Source: Otatea glauca
Lineage: Eukaryota; Streptophyta; Magnoliopsida; Poales; Poaceae
Assembly (NCBI GenBank): GCA_036346275.1
Contig: CM070723.1
Location: 6,200,001 to 6,264,000, forward strand
DNA: 64,000 bases
Direction of reading: 5' to 3'
Each line of letters opens with the position of its first letter. The first letter of the stretch is position 1. Of this stretch, positions 1 through 11,271 are shown piece after piece. The notes under the pieces are model-generated. The model ran no database searches. It was not told the origin of the DNA and worked only from the letters and a program-made list of their open reading frames with translations. The position numbers and the translations under genes are program-made.

Positions 1-1330
1 TCCAAGTAGGCGACGTAAGACTCGAGGTCGTATGGTCGACCCTCCTGAACTACCCGCTCCGTGGCGTACTGGTCCCATGCAGTCGTCCATTGTAACTGCG
101 TGTCTCGCCACTCATCGCTCCTCTGGCCCCTCCGAGATTGCCTGCGGGAATGGTAGTCGTAAGTTACAAAACATAATTACATATTACAGTTAATAATTAC
201 GAACGAAACTTACATATGCACTTTTCGTGTCAAAGGCAGACCAAGCGGGGAGGATTTGTTGGTACAGTCCAAACTGACGCATTACTCGAGCTGGGCAGTA
301 CGCCTCCACCATATAGTAGAACACGAGGTGGCACGTCGTCAACCAGTAAGCGCCATCCTGCGTGCACTGAAGCGACAAACCATGTGGTGCCGTACTGGCC
401 AACAATTCGTAAGTCCAGGGCTGCCATATTATTTCGTCTTCATGCAGAGTCTCGAAATGGTTATGAAACTCAGAGTAAACTCTGCGAGTCATCCCTTGCC
501 CATCCCAAGTAGGCGGCCGTCCACGAAGCCCGTTGTGGGAGCATCGATGGGTGTCGGCGTGAAGACTACATCATTAGTATACGGGTGAATGGGCTCCGGA
601 ATGCAGGCGCGCCGGAAAAATGCTCCCAAGACCATAAGCTGCGACAAGGTGTAGCATCTTGCCGTAGCGGGCTCCTCCCGTTGTCTTCACACGGCCGCGC
701 GCACAATCCCAGTAGGTGGCGCAAAGCACACCGATCAAAAATCTGTCTTGAGGACCTGCGTCGGCGTGGCGTCGGCCAAAGCCTCCGCGATGTGGATGTA
801 GGCGGGTGGGCGACATCTCCTGCGATGAAGGAAACAACACCCGACCAAGCGGGAAGCGGTGCGCAACAAGGTGACTCCTCACCACGTCTTTGAGGTGCGC
901 CATTGGGGCATCGGATATAACGACGTAGCCATGACAAAGGAACCCACGAACTCGCTCGGGGACCGCGTGGCCAAACACATCTGTGTCGTACTTTCGGTCG
1001 ACCTCCTCGGTGGTGGAACTATCGGCCTACCCGATAGGCAATCCGGTAATGTAGCTAACGTCTGCGGGGTGACCGTCATCTCCCCGGCGGAAGTGGAAAG
1101 TGTGGGTCTCGGCCTCCAACGATCCACTAGCGCGGAGAAGAGAGCGCGTCGAAAGTGAAGGATTGCCCGATGTCCATCATCCGGGCTAGCGGCGATAGCC
1201 ACGACTCCGTAGGGTGGGCGCGTCTGCTCGTCCATAGGCGATGCTCGCCGGGGCCCTAAGCACGAAAGGCGGTGGTGGGCACTGTAAGCGGACCACGCTC
1301 GATGCTTGGCATCGTAGAATGGAATCAAGC
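1..1330 (-). pseudogene. Plant mobile domain (PMD) region of a MULE-PMD element, decayed, runs off left edge
   Basis: Read on the minus strand from about 1330 leftwards, translation gives successive pieces of the aminotransferase-like plant mobile domain in shifting frames. Near 1200-1000 lie LVDRWRPRP and GEMTVTPQTLATL, matching the family start (LVDRWRPETHTFH...GEMTVTLQD). A middle part follows at 980-560. At 490-290 lie HEDEIIWQPW and RVMRQFGLYQQI, matching the conserved W-P and R-V-x-RQFG motifs. At least two frame changes separate the pieces, so no single protein can be made. Bases 1-170 match 26466-26630, the same gene in the second element. PMD proteins occur as host genes (MAIN/MAIL1) and inside transposons; the transposase next door at 1790-4130 shows this is a transposon copy. 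Transcription order is transposase, then PMD. Confidence 0.75.
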
Positions 1331-1790
1331 AAAATCTGCGGTGGCAGCCATGTCACGCAAGAAGAAATCAAAACCGAAAATGTCGTGTAACATAATATCA
1401 CGTGACATAATAACAAATATAATGTTATAACAAATATAATGTTATGACGAGGATAGCACATAACAAGACATAGATAGCACAAGATCGTCATATTGCATAG
1501 CAAAATAATGTAGACTACATGAAGGTACTAACCGCACACAAATAAGGAACACGGGGACATAAAAATAACATTACAAGATATAACAATGCGTAACATAACA
1601 TTAGGTAACATGACATACGTAACACGGTACTCACGAACTACGGATTAGTCGATGAGCCGGCCCGATTAGGCGATTCTTCATTGTATGCCCCATCGTCCGG
1701 CATATCGACACTTCCGTATGGCTCTTCCGTCTCCCGTGACTTGCGTCCATGTCATTACGGATTCGCCGTGGCGCCACGTCCACGGCCGCT
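1331..1790. other. AT-rich linker between transposase and PMD parts
   Basis: No coding similarity is visible. The stretch has short repeated words around ataacaaatataatgtta and many copies of a taacat/acataac motif, and is probably an intron or decayed linker of the MULE-PMD gene. Confidence 0.4.
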
Positions 1791-4130
1791 CCGCTTCAAA
1801 GAATCATTCGACACCAAGTCACTTGCCCGAGCCATAGCTCCTGTAATGCATGTCCAAGCCGTGCGAGTTGAACTCCGAACTCCATGTCCCGAGCGGATGA
1901 TCGGCGAAGTACTCGAGAGATGTACGACCACGAAGATCGACGGAGAACCGTGCGCGCCGCATATACATGCGAGCATGGCTTGTCGCAAAGATTGTGGCTT
2001 GTTGCATGTGCATATCGCCACATCACGTATTGTGCACATTTGCTTACGGTAGCCTCTGCAATGGCCATCGACGAACTTCTCCGTGGCGCGCTTCAAACTT
2101 CCGCTGACTCCGTCCATGGTGCGGACGTCGTGGGCGAGCCTTCTCTATTTTCTTCTCAATGTATGCATGCATTCGTTCGAGAACTGCTTTCCCTCGTCGG
2201 ATGCCTCCTTGCATTCATCCCCATTCACGAAGTATCCAACGGTCTGTTCGAGTCTCCTCCACGATGGCACTGATTGGGAGGGACCGAACACCCTTCAGGA
2301 CACCGTTATAAACCTCGGACATGTTAGTTGTCATTATGCCGTATCTCGCGCCGTCGGTGTCATGCAGCAGGGACCACTTCTCTAGTTACGGGCGTGCAAG
2401 CGCACCCACCGAGAGAAGTTGTTGACCTGGCCCTCTGCGGATTGCGGCGTATGTTTTGCGGTCTCCTCATCAAGCACTCTCCATATGGCCTCGAACTTCC
2501 GCCTCTGGTTTTGCATGCATAGCCTCTTGAATGTCTTCATCACTTCCTTGTTGCGGAACCTTCTGTGCAGGTTCGCGGCAAGATGCCTCATGCACCGGCG
2601 ATTGACGACGTCATTCCATTGGTACGGTGGTGTGTCCCTCTTTGCATGGTCTTGATGGCGGACATTAACCCGGCATGCCTATCGGTGATGAGGCATACGT
2701 TCGGCGGTCTCGGACAACGACTTGCTTCACATTTACTAGAAACCACAACCAGCTCTCGTGTTCTCGCTTTCCACGAGTGCATAGGCCACCGGAGTAGGTA
2801 GTCGTTGGCGTCCCGCGACCGCCATCAATATGGTGCCCTGTACTTGCCGGATAGGAAAGTACCATCCATGCTAAGCACAGCCGACAATACTTGAAGCCCT
2901 CAATAGCGGGGCGAATGCCCAAAACACACGGTCGAGGATGAAGCAGTTGGGTCCCCTCGCGAGTGCGGCCTATCCATCTTGTTGATGTAGGTCCCGAGTT
3001 GGTTTGACAATCGGTGAAGCATGCGAGGAGCAAGGTTGTACCCTCTTCATACGTGCCATACATCATCTCTATAACTTTCTTCTTCGCTCGCCACACCTTG
3101 CCGTAGCTAACGGGATATCCCACCATGTTAACTCGTCGGCCATCGATATCTTCGGTGAAAGCGGTCACGTCCGCCGTGACCAAGTGAAAATCGGTGGCTA
3201 CATATGAGGGCGTGACATTTACGTAGCCTGCGGTGGCTCGGCAAGCACACAAGTGTGGTCCGTCGGGGCTGTTATCCTGAAGCCTAAACTCTCACCCTTG
3301 AATTTGTGGGCACGGATCTTGCGGGACACTCGGCATCCATACACTTCACAACGTAGGTCTCTGGTTCGACACTGTACACACGATGCGTGCGGCGATGTTT
3401 ACCGCATATCTAGCAATTGCTTGTTTGGCGGCACTCTTCGTGAGGAATCGTTGCCCTACCGGTGAGTGTCCCGATTGAAGGCCCACTCGATGCGGCTTCA
3501 TCCGGCGAAGACGAGAGAAGTCATTGCGGATCGTCCAACCGTGAAGACACATACTCCACATCGGTGGACACAATGCCACCGACTTGAGTGCATCGTCCTC
3601 TCCGCGCTATCGGTGTTGACATCATCGTCTTCATCGGACGTTGCCGTCCGACATGCCTTCTAGGTGCTCGTGGCAATCAACGCGAGCGGACCACCACCGT
3701 CCGATGTCTTCATTCGCTGAAAGGCATCCGCACCGACATTCTCATCGATGGCCCCGGAGGATGCTTCAACGCGCGCCGCCGCCAGCGGGACTAGAGGGTT
3801 GGCCTCCGTCGAGCGGACATACACCATCGGCCGACGGTGTATCAACGCTCTAGGGTTCATTACAATTTGCATGTATTCCACCCACACTGTGCTTCCCACG
3901 ATCTTGCATAGGTCACACACGTAGTTCTTTGGAACCTTCGCCGACTCGAGATGCACCGCCTCGATGACAAGCTTCTTTGGAAATCTCCGATCGAATGCGC
4001 TCCTCACGCAATCTGGAGGTCGGCGGACTCATCTCCGCGGACACGGGCCGGATCATCTTCCTTTCGCGATTCGAAAGGTCCGCCCCATCGCGGACCCTCT
4101 CGAACAACGCCGTCACCATAAAACACGGAC
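1790..4130 (-). pseudogene. MULE (MuDR-type) transposase, frameshifted
   Basis: Translation of the minus strand gives recognisable MULE transposase pieces in order. An N-terminal region lies at 4119-3660. At 3252-2900 lie VWRAKKKVIEMMYGTYEE and EGFKYCRLCL, matching the MuDR-type YxxVWRAKxKAIxxxYGDWEES and IEAFKYCxP motifs. At 2690-2650 lies VCLITDRHAGLMSAI, the family CLISDRHxGI block that follows the second catalytic Asp. At 2590-2400 lies a helical region (RHLAANLHRRFRNKEV...NQRRKFEAIW). At 2110-1790 lies a Cys/His-rich tail that may be the SWIM zinc finger. Pieces are in different frames with internal stops, so this is a dead copy. The function in intact relatives is cut-and-paste DNA transposition in the nucleus. 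It is followed on the same strand by the PMD region. Confidence 0.75.
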
Positions 4131-4188
4131 AAATCTATAATTTACGCCATTTAGTACCTACCATAGCGAAAGGCGCAAGCTATGGTAA

Positions 4189-5560
4189 ACTTGTTCCACA
4201 ATATTATAAAAATAACACGACACTTTACATTACGGATGTTACCGATCTTGCCATATTTTCGATGCTAAATGGTACTAATTTTTTAGCGACAACGGTCTTT
4301 GTTATTCTACCTACATACTTCACAAATCTCGTTACACGAACTAACGGTCCATTCATGCCATACAAATCTGCCTTTGAATATTACACTATTTAGTCCCGAT
4401 TCTACTATTCGTCCGACTTATTACTGCGCCTACCAAATTAAATCCTCCAAAAGTATTTTACATTCACGCGTACCACTTGTTCCACAATATTATAAAAATA
4501 ACACGACACTTTACATTACGGATGTTACCGATCTTGCCATATTTTCGATTGCTAAATGGTACTAATTTTTAGCGACAACGATCTCGTTATTCTACCTACA
4601 TACTTCACAAATCTCGTTACACGAACTAACAATCCATTCATGCCATACAAATCTGCCTTTGAATATCTCACTATTTAGTCCCGATTTTACTAATCGTCAG
4701 ACTTATTCTGCGCCTATCAAATTAAATCCTCCAACGATATTTTACATTCACGCGTACCATTTGTTTCACAATATTATAAAAATAACACGACATTTTACAT
4801 TACGGATGATTACCGATCTTGCCATATTTTCGATTGCTAAATGGTACTAATTTTCTAGCGACAACGGTCTTTGTTATTCTACCGATTCTTACATACTTCA
4901 CAAATCTCGTTACACGAACTAACGATCCATTCATGCCATACAAATCTTGCCTTGAATATCTCACTATTTAGTCCCGATTTTACTAATCGTCCGACTTATT
5001 CTGCGCCTACCAAATTAAATCCTCCAACGATATTTTACATTCACGCGTACCATTTGTTTCACAATATTATAAAAATAACACGACATTTTACATTACGGAT
5101 GTTACCGATCTTGCCATATTTTGATGCTAAATGGTACTAATTTTCTAGCGACAACGGTCTTTGTTATTCTACCGATTCTTACATACTTCACAAATCTCGT
5201 TACACGAACTAACGGTCCATTCATGCCATACAAATCTGCCTTTGAATATCTCACTATTTAGTCCCGATTTTACTAATCGTCCGACTTATTCTGCGCCTAC
5301 CAAATTAAATCCTCCAACGGTATTTTACATTCACGCGTACCATTTGTTTCACAATATTATAAAAATAACATCGACATTTTACATTACGGATGTTACCGAT
5401 CTTGCCATATTTTCGATGCTAAATGGTACTAATTTTCTAACTAACAACGGTCTTTGTTATTCTACCGATTCTTACATACTTCACAAATCTCGTTTCACCG
5501 AACTAATGATCCATTCATGCCATACAAATACTACAAAAATAATACTGATATTTTATGTTA
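4189..5560. repeat. Tandem array, ~285-293 bp unit, about 5 copies
   Basis: The phrase ttgtttcacaatattataaa (or ttgttcc variant) recurs at about 4190, 4476, 4760, 5053 and 5343, giving periods of 286, 284, 293 and 290 bp. Units share a catgccatacaaatct block and the phrase gctaaatggtactaat. The last unit is truncated near 5560. The array abuts the 5' side of the minus-strand transposase. It is clearly related to the ~343-bp units at 26640-29160. Long open frames here come from the repeat and are not genes. Confidence 0.85.
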
Positions 5561-6290
5561 AGCGGATGTTACCTACCGGCCATATTTTTAAGTGCTAAAT
5601 GGTACTATTTTTTACTAATAACGATGTTGTTATTCTCTTTTTTTTGGATACTTCACAAATTTCGTTTTGCTAACACTACTACTATTAATGTGTGTCTTGC
5701 TAGCAATTGTACCGTACTACTTTTAATTGCACTAACAACACAGCAAGTACAAAATATTATTCACAAACTCACGGTTCTATTCGTGTCCTAAGGGTGTCAT
5801 TAAATCTCATACTCCTAATACATTGACCATTATTATTTCTATTCTTCATGTACAAGTATCGTCTTTGCAATGTACTAATATTTACACTAACTGACTAAAG
5901 CGAGAGATGATGATTGCGGCGGTATGAGAATCTTGAAATCAAACTTCTTTGAAGCTCTCCGAGACGGATGTGCGAACTCACCTCCCAAAGAATACATCAA
6001 ATAATTAACCTCGTCAAATCATCGAAATATAAACTCTAACCACATTTCTAGAAAAATACATATGGCATAAATTACTCTGAAATCTGATTATCCCTTTCCA
6101 CCTCGTTTTTCTCTCGGTTTTCCCTCTGCTCCGCTCTTACGCCTCTCGCTAAGCAAAATATAACTCACACTACGGCTCACTCGTTTGAGCTCGCATGCAC
6201 CATCGCAAAGATTTATAGCCGTTTAGTTCGCCTCTACTTTCGGCCTTGATGAGACAAGACATCACCAAATAAAACTCTTTTCGCGCGTGC
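5561..6290. other. Subterminal non-coding region of the MULE-PMD element
   Basis: This AT-rich stretch aligns with 29250-29880 of the second element. Shared words include tgtactaatatttacacta and ctcacctcccaaagaata, followed by a pyrimidine-rich ccacctcgtttttctctc block. No coding signal is seen. It may contain the minus-strand promoter or leader of the transposase gene. Confidence 0.55.
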
Positions 6291-6830
6291 TACCTTTTCT
6301 CTAATCTCCAGCGCGTGTCGCTGCGACTGCCATGCGGCGACGGCCCGGCCAGCGCTCCGCACAAGCGCGCAGCGCCGCCGCTGCCCCCAGCCCACGCCCG
6401 CCTCGCGCGCCTGGCTGGCGCGCGAAGGCGCCTCTCGCCTCGCGCCACGCGCCCCGCTTTACGCCTTGCTTTGCACGCGCCTGCGCCGCTTGCCCCGCTT
6501 GCTGCTGGCTTTGCTGCCCAGCGCGCCCCGCGCCGCCGCCGCTGCCTGCTGCCCCTCGCCTTGTGGCCCGCCCGTCCATCGCGAGTTCAGTGGTTTGGAA
6601 CCATTGGAACTCGCCATTGCACGAAAAAACAATAAAAAATAATAAAAATAATAAAAAAAATCGCGGTGAGTCATTGAAACTGAAAAAAAAATTAAAATTT
6701 TTTTCCGCGCAACCGATCCGCGAGAATAAATCATCAGAGGCTATTTTCGCAAATCCGTTGGATCTGAGGCTAAATCGTAAAAAAACATTTTGGACCTTCA
6801 ACAAGAAAAATTTCGCCATTTGTAAGTGAC
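6291..6830. other. GC-rich island and probable right end of the MULE-PMD element
   Basis: 6300-6590 is strongly GC- and CpG-rich, like 29875-30060 in the second element. Both are followed by the shared phrase gtggtttggaaccattg. Bases 6640-6830 are A/T homopolymer-rich and do not match the TIR of the second element, so the exact end is uncertain. Overlapping open frames on both strands (for example 6332-6829) are Ala/Pro/Arg composition artefacts. Confidence 0.45.
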
Positions 6831-6963
6831 GGAATCGCCGAGACATGCGACATACACGTATGGTTGACCGAGACACCTTGTCACCAAATCCACATTGAAT
6901 CACCAAGTCCCCATTATTTTGTTATGGCCAAAAGGCTCAAGATAAGATGACAGAACATGAACC

Positions 6964-7228
6964 AGGGCATGTACAATAAGATCACGTCAGCTGGCTCTTA
7001 ATCTGTACACATCAACTTTGATCTATGTGAAAGAGTGATAAAAGAGGAGAGAGAAGCTTTTATTTAGTAGCCAGTTTTGCACGGGAGCATAGGTAGATCA
7101 TTTATGTACAAGAGAGAAAAGATAGTTATTACACAACATCTATAGACAACCTTTAGAGATAGTTATTATACAAACTGGCTTTTAGCTTACTATTAGCCAG
7201 TAGTTGACTTTGCTATTGTACTTGCCGG
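6964..7228. mobile_element. Small MITE-like element (GCATGTACAAT termini)
   Basis: The left end gcatgtacaataag is mirrored at the right end by ctattgtacttgcc. An inner ctggctcttaatct / actattagccag pair is also inverted. It is about 265 bp, has no coding capacity, and is the same family as 57216-57512. It lies directly upstream of the first surviving ADH exon. Confidence 0.5.
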
Positions 7229-8100
7229 TTGTGACTTAGTGCTAGTTGCTAGTTGGCCTACCGGCTAACAAAAACAAAATAACGGGGCACCCAATAAACT
7301 CCGATGTTGAGCTAATGCCGGTTGGAGAAAAAATAATGGAGATGGTCTAAGCTGTAACCCTACCAATATAGACCACTTATATTAAAACGTTTTATTATGA
7401 AACGGGATAGTTTTATTGGCATAATAATGATTAATTAACTCTTGGTAATTATCCTTGTTCTAGTGTGGTGGAGAGCGTGGGGGATCACGTGCGGGAGGTG
7501 GCCGTGGGGGACACGGTGGTGCCGGTCTTCTCGGCGCAGTGCGGGGAGTGCGCTGACTGCCTCTCCGACCTCAGCAACATCTGCTCCAAGCTGCCCTACC
7601 GCCCTGGCATGCCGCGCGACGGCACTACGCGCTTCTCGTTCGCCGCCACCGGCGAGCCCATCCACAACTTCATATCCGTCTCCAGCTTCTCCGAGTACAC
7701 CGTCGTCGACGTCGCGCACCTCGTCAAGCTCGGCCCCGGCATCCCGCCGGAGAAGGCGTGCCTTCTCAGCTGCGGCGTCGCCACCGGTACGCATCGAGCT
7801 GAACTACTGATCACTCATCACTGACCTGCATATTATAACTTAATTACCATTTGCACCCTGCAAGCTTTTTTTTCTTCCTGCAGTCACATATATGCACACG
7901 CACGCGTTTCTTGATTTGTTGGTTTTGCTACAGACGTTGCGTGCACAGCGCTGTCATGATTTACGAATCGACTGTGCAATCGATTGATGCAGGTGTTGGT
8001 GCGGCATGGAAGGTCGCAGCGGTAGAGCCCGGGTCACGTGTTGCTGTGTTTGGACTAGGCGCCGTGGGGCTAGCGGTAACGACAACTCTATCTGATAAAC

Positions 8101-8260
8101 CTAATACGAGACATTGACACTTCGTACTATGGTGCTAATCGATCGAACTTATTTGGCTGCTTGAGTTGTTAGTCCTTGACATGACAATACACCTAGTACG
8201 AGACATTGACACTTCGTACTATGATGCTAACCGATCGAACTTATTTGGCTGCTTGAGCTT
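8101..8260. repeat. 92-bp tandem duplication in ADH intron
   Basis: The block beginning cgagacattgacacttcg occurs at about 8107 and again 92 bases later, each followed by tatttggctgcttgag. A few substitutions separate the copies. Confidence 0.8.
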
Positions 8261-8489
8261 CCCATGCATGCATACTTGTCTCTCAACGTAACGGCGACGT
8301 CTGAACACTGCAGGTAGCGCAAGGGTCAAGGATGCGTGGGGCTAAGAGGATCATCGGAGTTGATTTGAACCCCGAAAAGTTTGAGATAGGTACGATAATA
8401 TAGATTTCTAGGCTAGTAAAATTCATTCGAGAAACGGTTCAAGTGACAAGAGAGAGGTATTTGCAGCGGAATGCATGAGCAAACGTGTC

Positions 8490-9444
8490 TAGAGGTGGGC
8501 GTAGTGCCGTGCCGGGCCGACCTGGCACGGGTCCATCGTGCTTCGGGCCTAAACCGTGCCGGGCCGCGACGGCCCGTCGTGCCGTCTTGGGCTGGCCGGC
8601 TTCGTTTTGATGAGCCGAGCACGGCCCATTTGCGTTCGTGCTGCCGTCGTCGTGCGTCGGCGTGCCCACCCATTTACACTATTGCGATGAGAGGAAAGGA
8701 CCGAAGTTGCTTGTAGTAGTGTGCGATATCACGATGCTACGGTATGCAATGAATGTATAGCCTAGTTGGCATTGATGTAGGAGATTATGGAAGACATCGA
8801 CCGGTGCGCGTTCTGAACATATATATAGTCAAAAATAAACAATCGATTAGTGCATACTAAATGGCAATACATGCACATTCCTATGCATGAGTACATTACA
8901 CCATCACATGTATTATCCTTGGCTCCTCGCATACTCTCTCTCCTTTTCCTCGAGCCACCCACGCCACGGCCCGCCTCCTCGATCCCTCTGCTGGCTTCCA
9001 CCTCCTCCGCCTTGTCTTCCCGCTCCGTCTCACCTCCTACCGCCTCACGGCGCCTCCCTCTCCTCTCCCACGGCGCAGGTCGAGCACTCGAGCTCCTCCT
9101 CTACTCACTTGTCGAGGCGGACGCGATGCGGCATAGGAGGTGAAGCTTCGGCGCGTTATCGCGGGTTGGCCGCGTGCCACCGCGTTGCCACGGGCTCTGC
9201 TGCGTGTTGCGGGCGGCGATGCGCCGTTGGGCGTCTGCGTGCCTCGCGCGAACAGGCTCGTTCGGACCGTCTTGCGGCCGAAACACGGCCCATCTTGTCG
9301 TCTTGGGCGGGCGCCCATCGTGCTCGATTGGCGGGCCGCACGGCCCGGTCCTTTGAAAGCGATGTCGTCTTGGGCCACGGATCGTCTTTGGGTCGGGCGT
9401 GCCTCGGGCTGGCCCAAAATAGCCCGGCCCAGTGCCCACCTCTA
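8490..9444. mobile_element. Non-autonomous hAT-type element in ADH intron
   Basis: Termini tagaggtgggc and gcccacctcta form a perfect 11-bp inverted repeat. They are flanked by the exact 8-bp target duplication aacgtgtc (8482-8489 and 9445-9452), the hallmark of hAT insertion. The 955-bp body is GC-rich with repeated cgggcc words and has no transposase similarity. Open frames inside are compositional. The insertion left the flanking ADH splice sites intact. Confidence 0.85.
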
Positions 9445-10260
9445 AACGTGTCTGAATGATAAACAATTGCATGCAGGAAAGAGGATGGGGGTCACTGACT
9501 TGATCAACCCGAATGATATTGGGGAGAAGGCCGTGAGCGAGGTCTGGATCAACGGCTCAACGTACCTCCAAATATTAGTGATCAACGTGTGCGTGCAACG
9601 ATGCCGTTTCTGTTTGTGGTTGATATTTATTTGCTTGCTACCTAGGTCATCAAGGAAATGACCGGCGGGGGCGCCGATTACTGCTTCGAGTGCGTCGGCT
9701 CGAGTTCAGTCATGGCGGAAGCGTTCCAAAGTTCTCGAATGGTACGGCTCATGTGTAGTCATCTAGCATGCAACATATTACATATCTGCATATCGCACTT
9801 AATTACAATCCATGGTTCTTTCCTTGTTTTCATCTCCTTGTGACTGGCCTGGTCCAGGGCTGGGGGAAGACGATCGTCCTCGGCGTCTACCCCAACGCCG
9901 CGCCGATCAGCATACCTTCGTACGACATCCTCAAGGGAAGATCAGTCGTAGGCTCACTCTTCGGCGGGCTCAAGCCCAAGAACGACATCCCAACGCTGGC
10001 GCAGAAGTATCTGGACAAGGTAACAACCACATGACATATACATTGTTTGAAATGAGGTGCGCATTTATTTGCATGCTGTCGTTTTTCATCATGCTTCCCT
10101 CCAGGAGCTTGAGCTGGACGAGTTCATCACGCACCAGATGGGTTTCGACGAGATCAACAAAGCGTTCGACCTGCTCACGCAAGGGAAGAGCCTCAGGTGC
10201 ATCATCTGGATGGACGGGACGAAGGAAAACGGAGCAAAGCCAAAGGAAAATGGCGTGTGA

Positions 10261-10862
10261 CATCGTCGCTATCACATGTACAAATCGTGAGTCGTGCATG
10301 CAGCATGCATGATGCTTACTGCTCAGCTTTACGTACCTATCGTGGAAAAGGCCGAGAGGAGCTTGTCGTTGCCTTGTTTTTGTACTGTGTCTGTGTTGGT
10401 TTGGACGCAAGCTGAAAGCCATCAATCCTGCAGAGAAATTGCATTTGATCGCGACTATACTGTACTATTGGAAGAAAAATAATGGATGATTCATTAAAAA
10501 TAACCAAACGTGATGGGATTTAACACCAAATGTGCATTAAAAACAATTACATCAATCCCTAAGTTCTTTCTCCGAATTGGAGACTAGTGGTTTTAACACC
10601 AAACGTGCATTTAAAATAACCGGACGCCTAAAAGTGATGGGTTTCAAATTGAGCCTAATTGTTCTAAGAAATTGAGCCCAAGTGTAAACGGGCCAACTGG
10701 GCCTCCAATACTTTGAAGCCCAGGCTAATAAATTCTTCTCGTGCCACTCAGGCACTCCTCTTTTACCTGCTCGACGACGCCCACCAACTCTGTAGCCATG
10801 GATGCTTGTGTCTCCCACGAGCTTGCAGCCGCCGCGCTTCCAGAAGCTTTCGCGGCGCGCCC
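10261..10862. other. Intergenic: ADH 3' flank and COX6B 5' flank
   Basis: No gene is seen. 10485-10640 holds an imperfect direct repeat around accaaacgtgatggg / caccaaacgtgcattt. The last ~120 bases probably include the COX6B 5' leader. Confidence 0.4.
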
Positions 10863-11271
10863 ATGGCGGCGGAAGGCAAGGCCCCGACGCTCGCCTAGGC
10901 AGGGGACAACATAGCTCCACTCCCTCCCAGCTTGGTCTCTTATTAGCATCTACTGCTTCTCGCGTGATTACGCGGCGGCTCCCGTGTACTGGTGCAGTGG
11001 CTCGGACGGATCCGGCAAAATTTTTTATCACCTCGTGGACGGGTTCAGGCGGAGGGACAGAGTTAGGTTTCGTGCTAGTAGGTTTAGGAGTTGCGTTTGA
11101 TTCCAGTGGAAGAATCTGTGGCTTCTGTGTTCGCCCTGGAATTGATTCAGCTAACGTTGCTGTTCGTTACTGTCACTTCTACTAAATATCGAAGTTTTCA
11201 TCACCGGATGCTGTTCCGTAGGAATTTTGTTGTTTATCGCGCAGCTTTGGTGCGAATGAAAGCACAGTTCC

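Larger units (their letters stand above)
7464..10260 (+). pseudogene. Alcohol dehydrogenase-like gene, 5'-truncated (last seven exons)
   Basis: Zinc-dependent medium-chain alcohol dehydrogenase family, oxidising alcohols with NAD in the cytosol in intact members. Exons by splice sites and family match: 7464-7786, 7993-8075, 8314-8389, 9477-9541, 9646-9741, 9858-10019, 10105-10260. All join in frame to a TGA at 10258. Exon one of this set holds the structural zinc motif CGECADCLSDLSNIC and ends in the catalytic-zinc cysteine segment LLSCGVATG. Exon two has the Rossmann signature VFGLGAVGLA, and exon three IIGVDLNPEKF gives the NAD-ribose-binding Asp. The missing N-terminus (about 70 residues) would carry the first zinc Cys and the GHE motif. 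I cannot find it upstream, where transposon sequence begins. A hAT element sits in the third intron. It could be a recent pseudogene, or a gene with a distant first exon beyond an insertion. Confidence 0.8.

Noticed and set aside
3977..5598. Chain of plus-strand open frames with repeated FLHTSQISLHELT-like peptides
   Set aside because: They are translations of the ~290-bp tandem repeat and change frame between units.
6315..6829. Long overlapping open frames on both strands in the GC-rich block
   Set aside because: Composition-driven Ala/Arg/Pro frames, present in several frames at once, with no domain. The block is a conserved non-coding part of the transposon.
8413..9472. Arg/Gly/Pro-rich frames inside the hAT element
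   Set aside because: They occur on both strands of a GC-rich non-autonomous element and resemble no protein.
10798..10914. Alternative COX6B start at the upstream ATG (MDACVSHELAAAALPEAF)
   Set aside because: Its frame does not continue into exon 2, whereas the ATG at 10863 gives EGKAPTLA directly before EHSLPPKE, as in plant COX6b.
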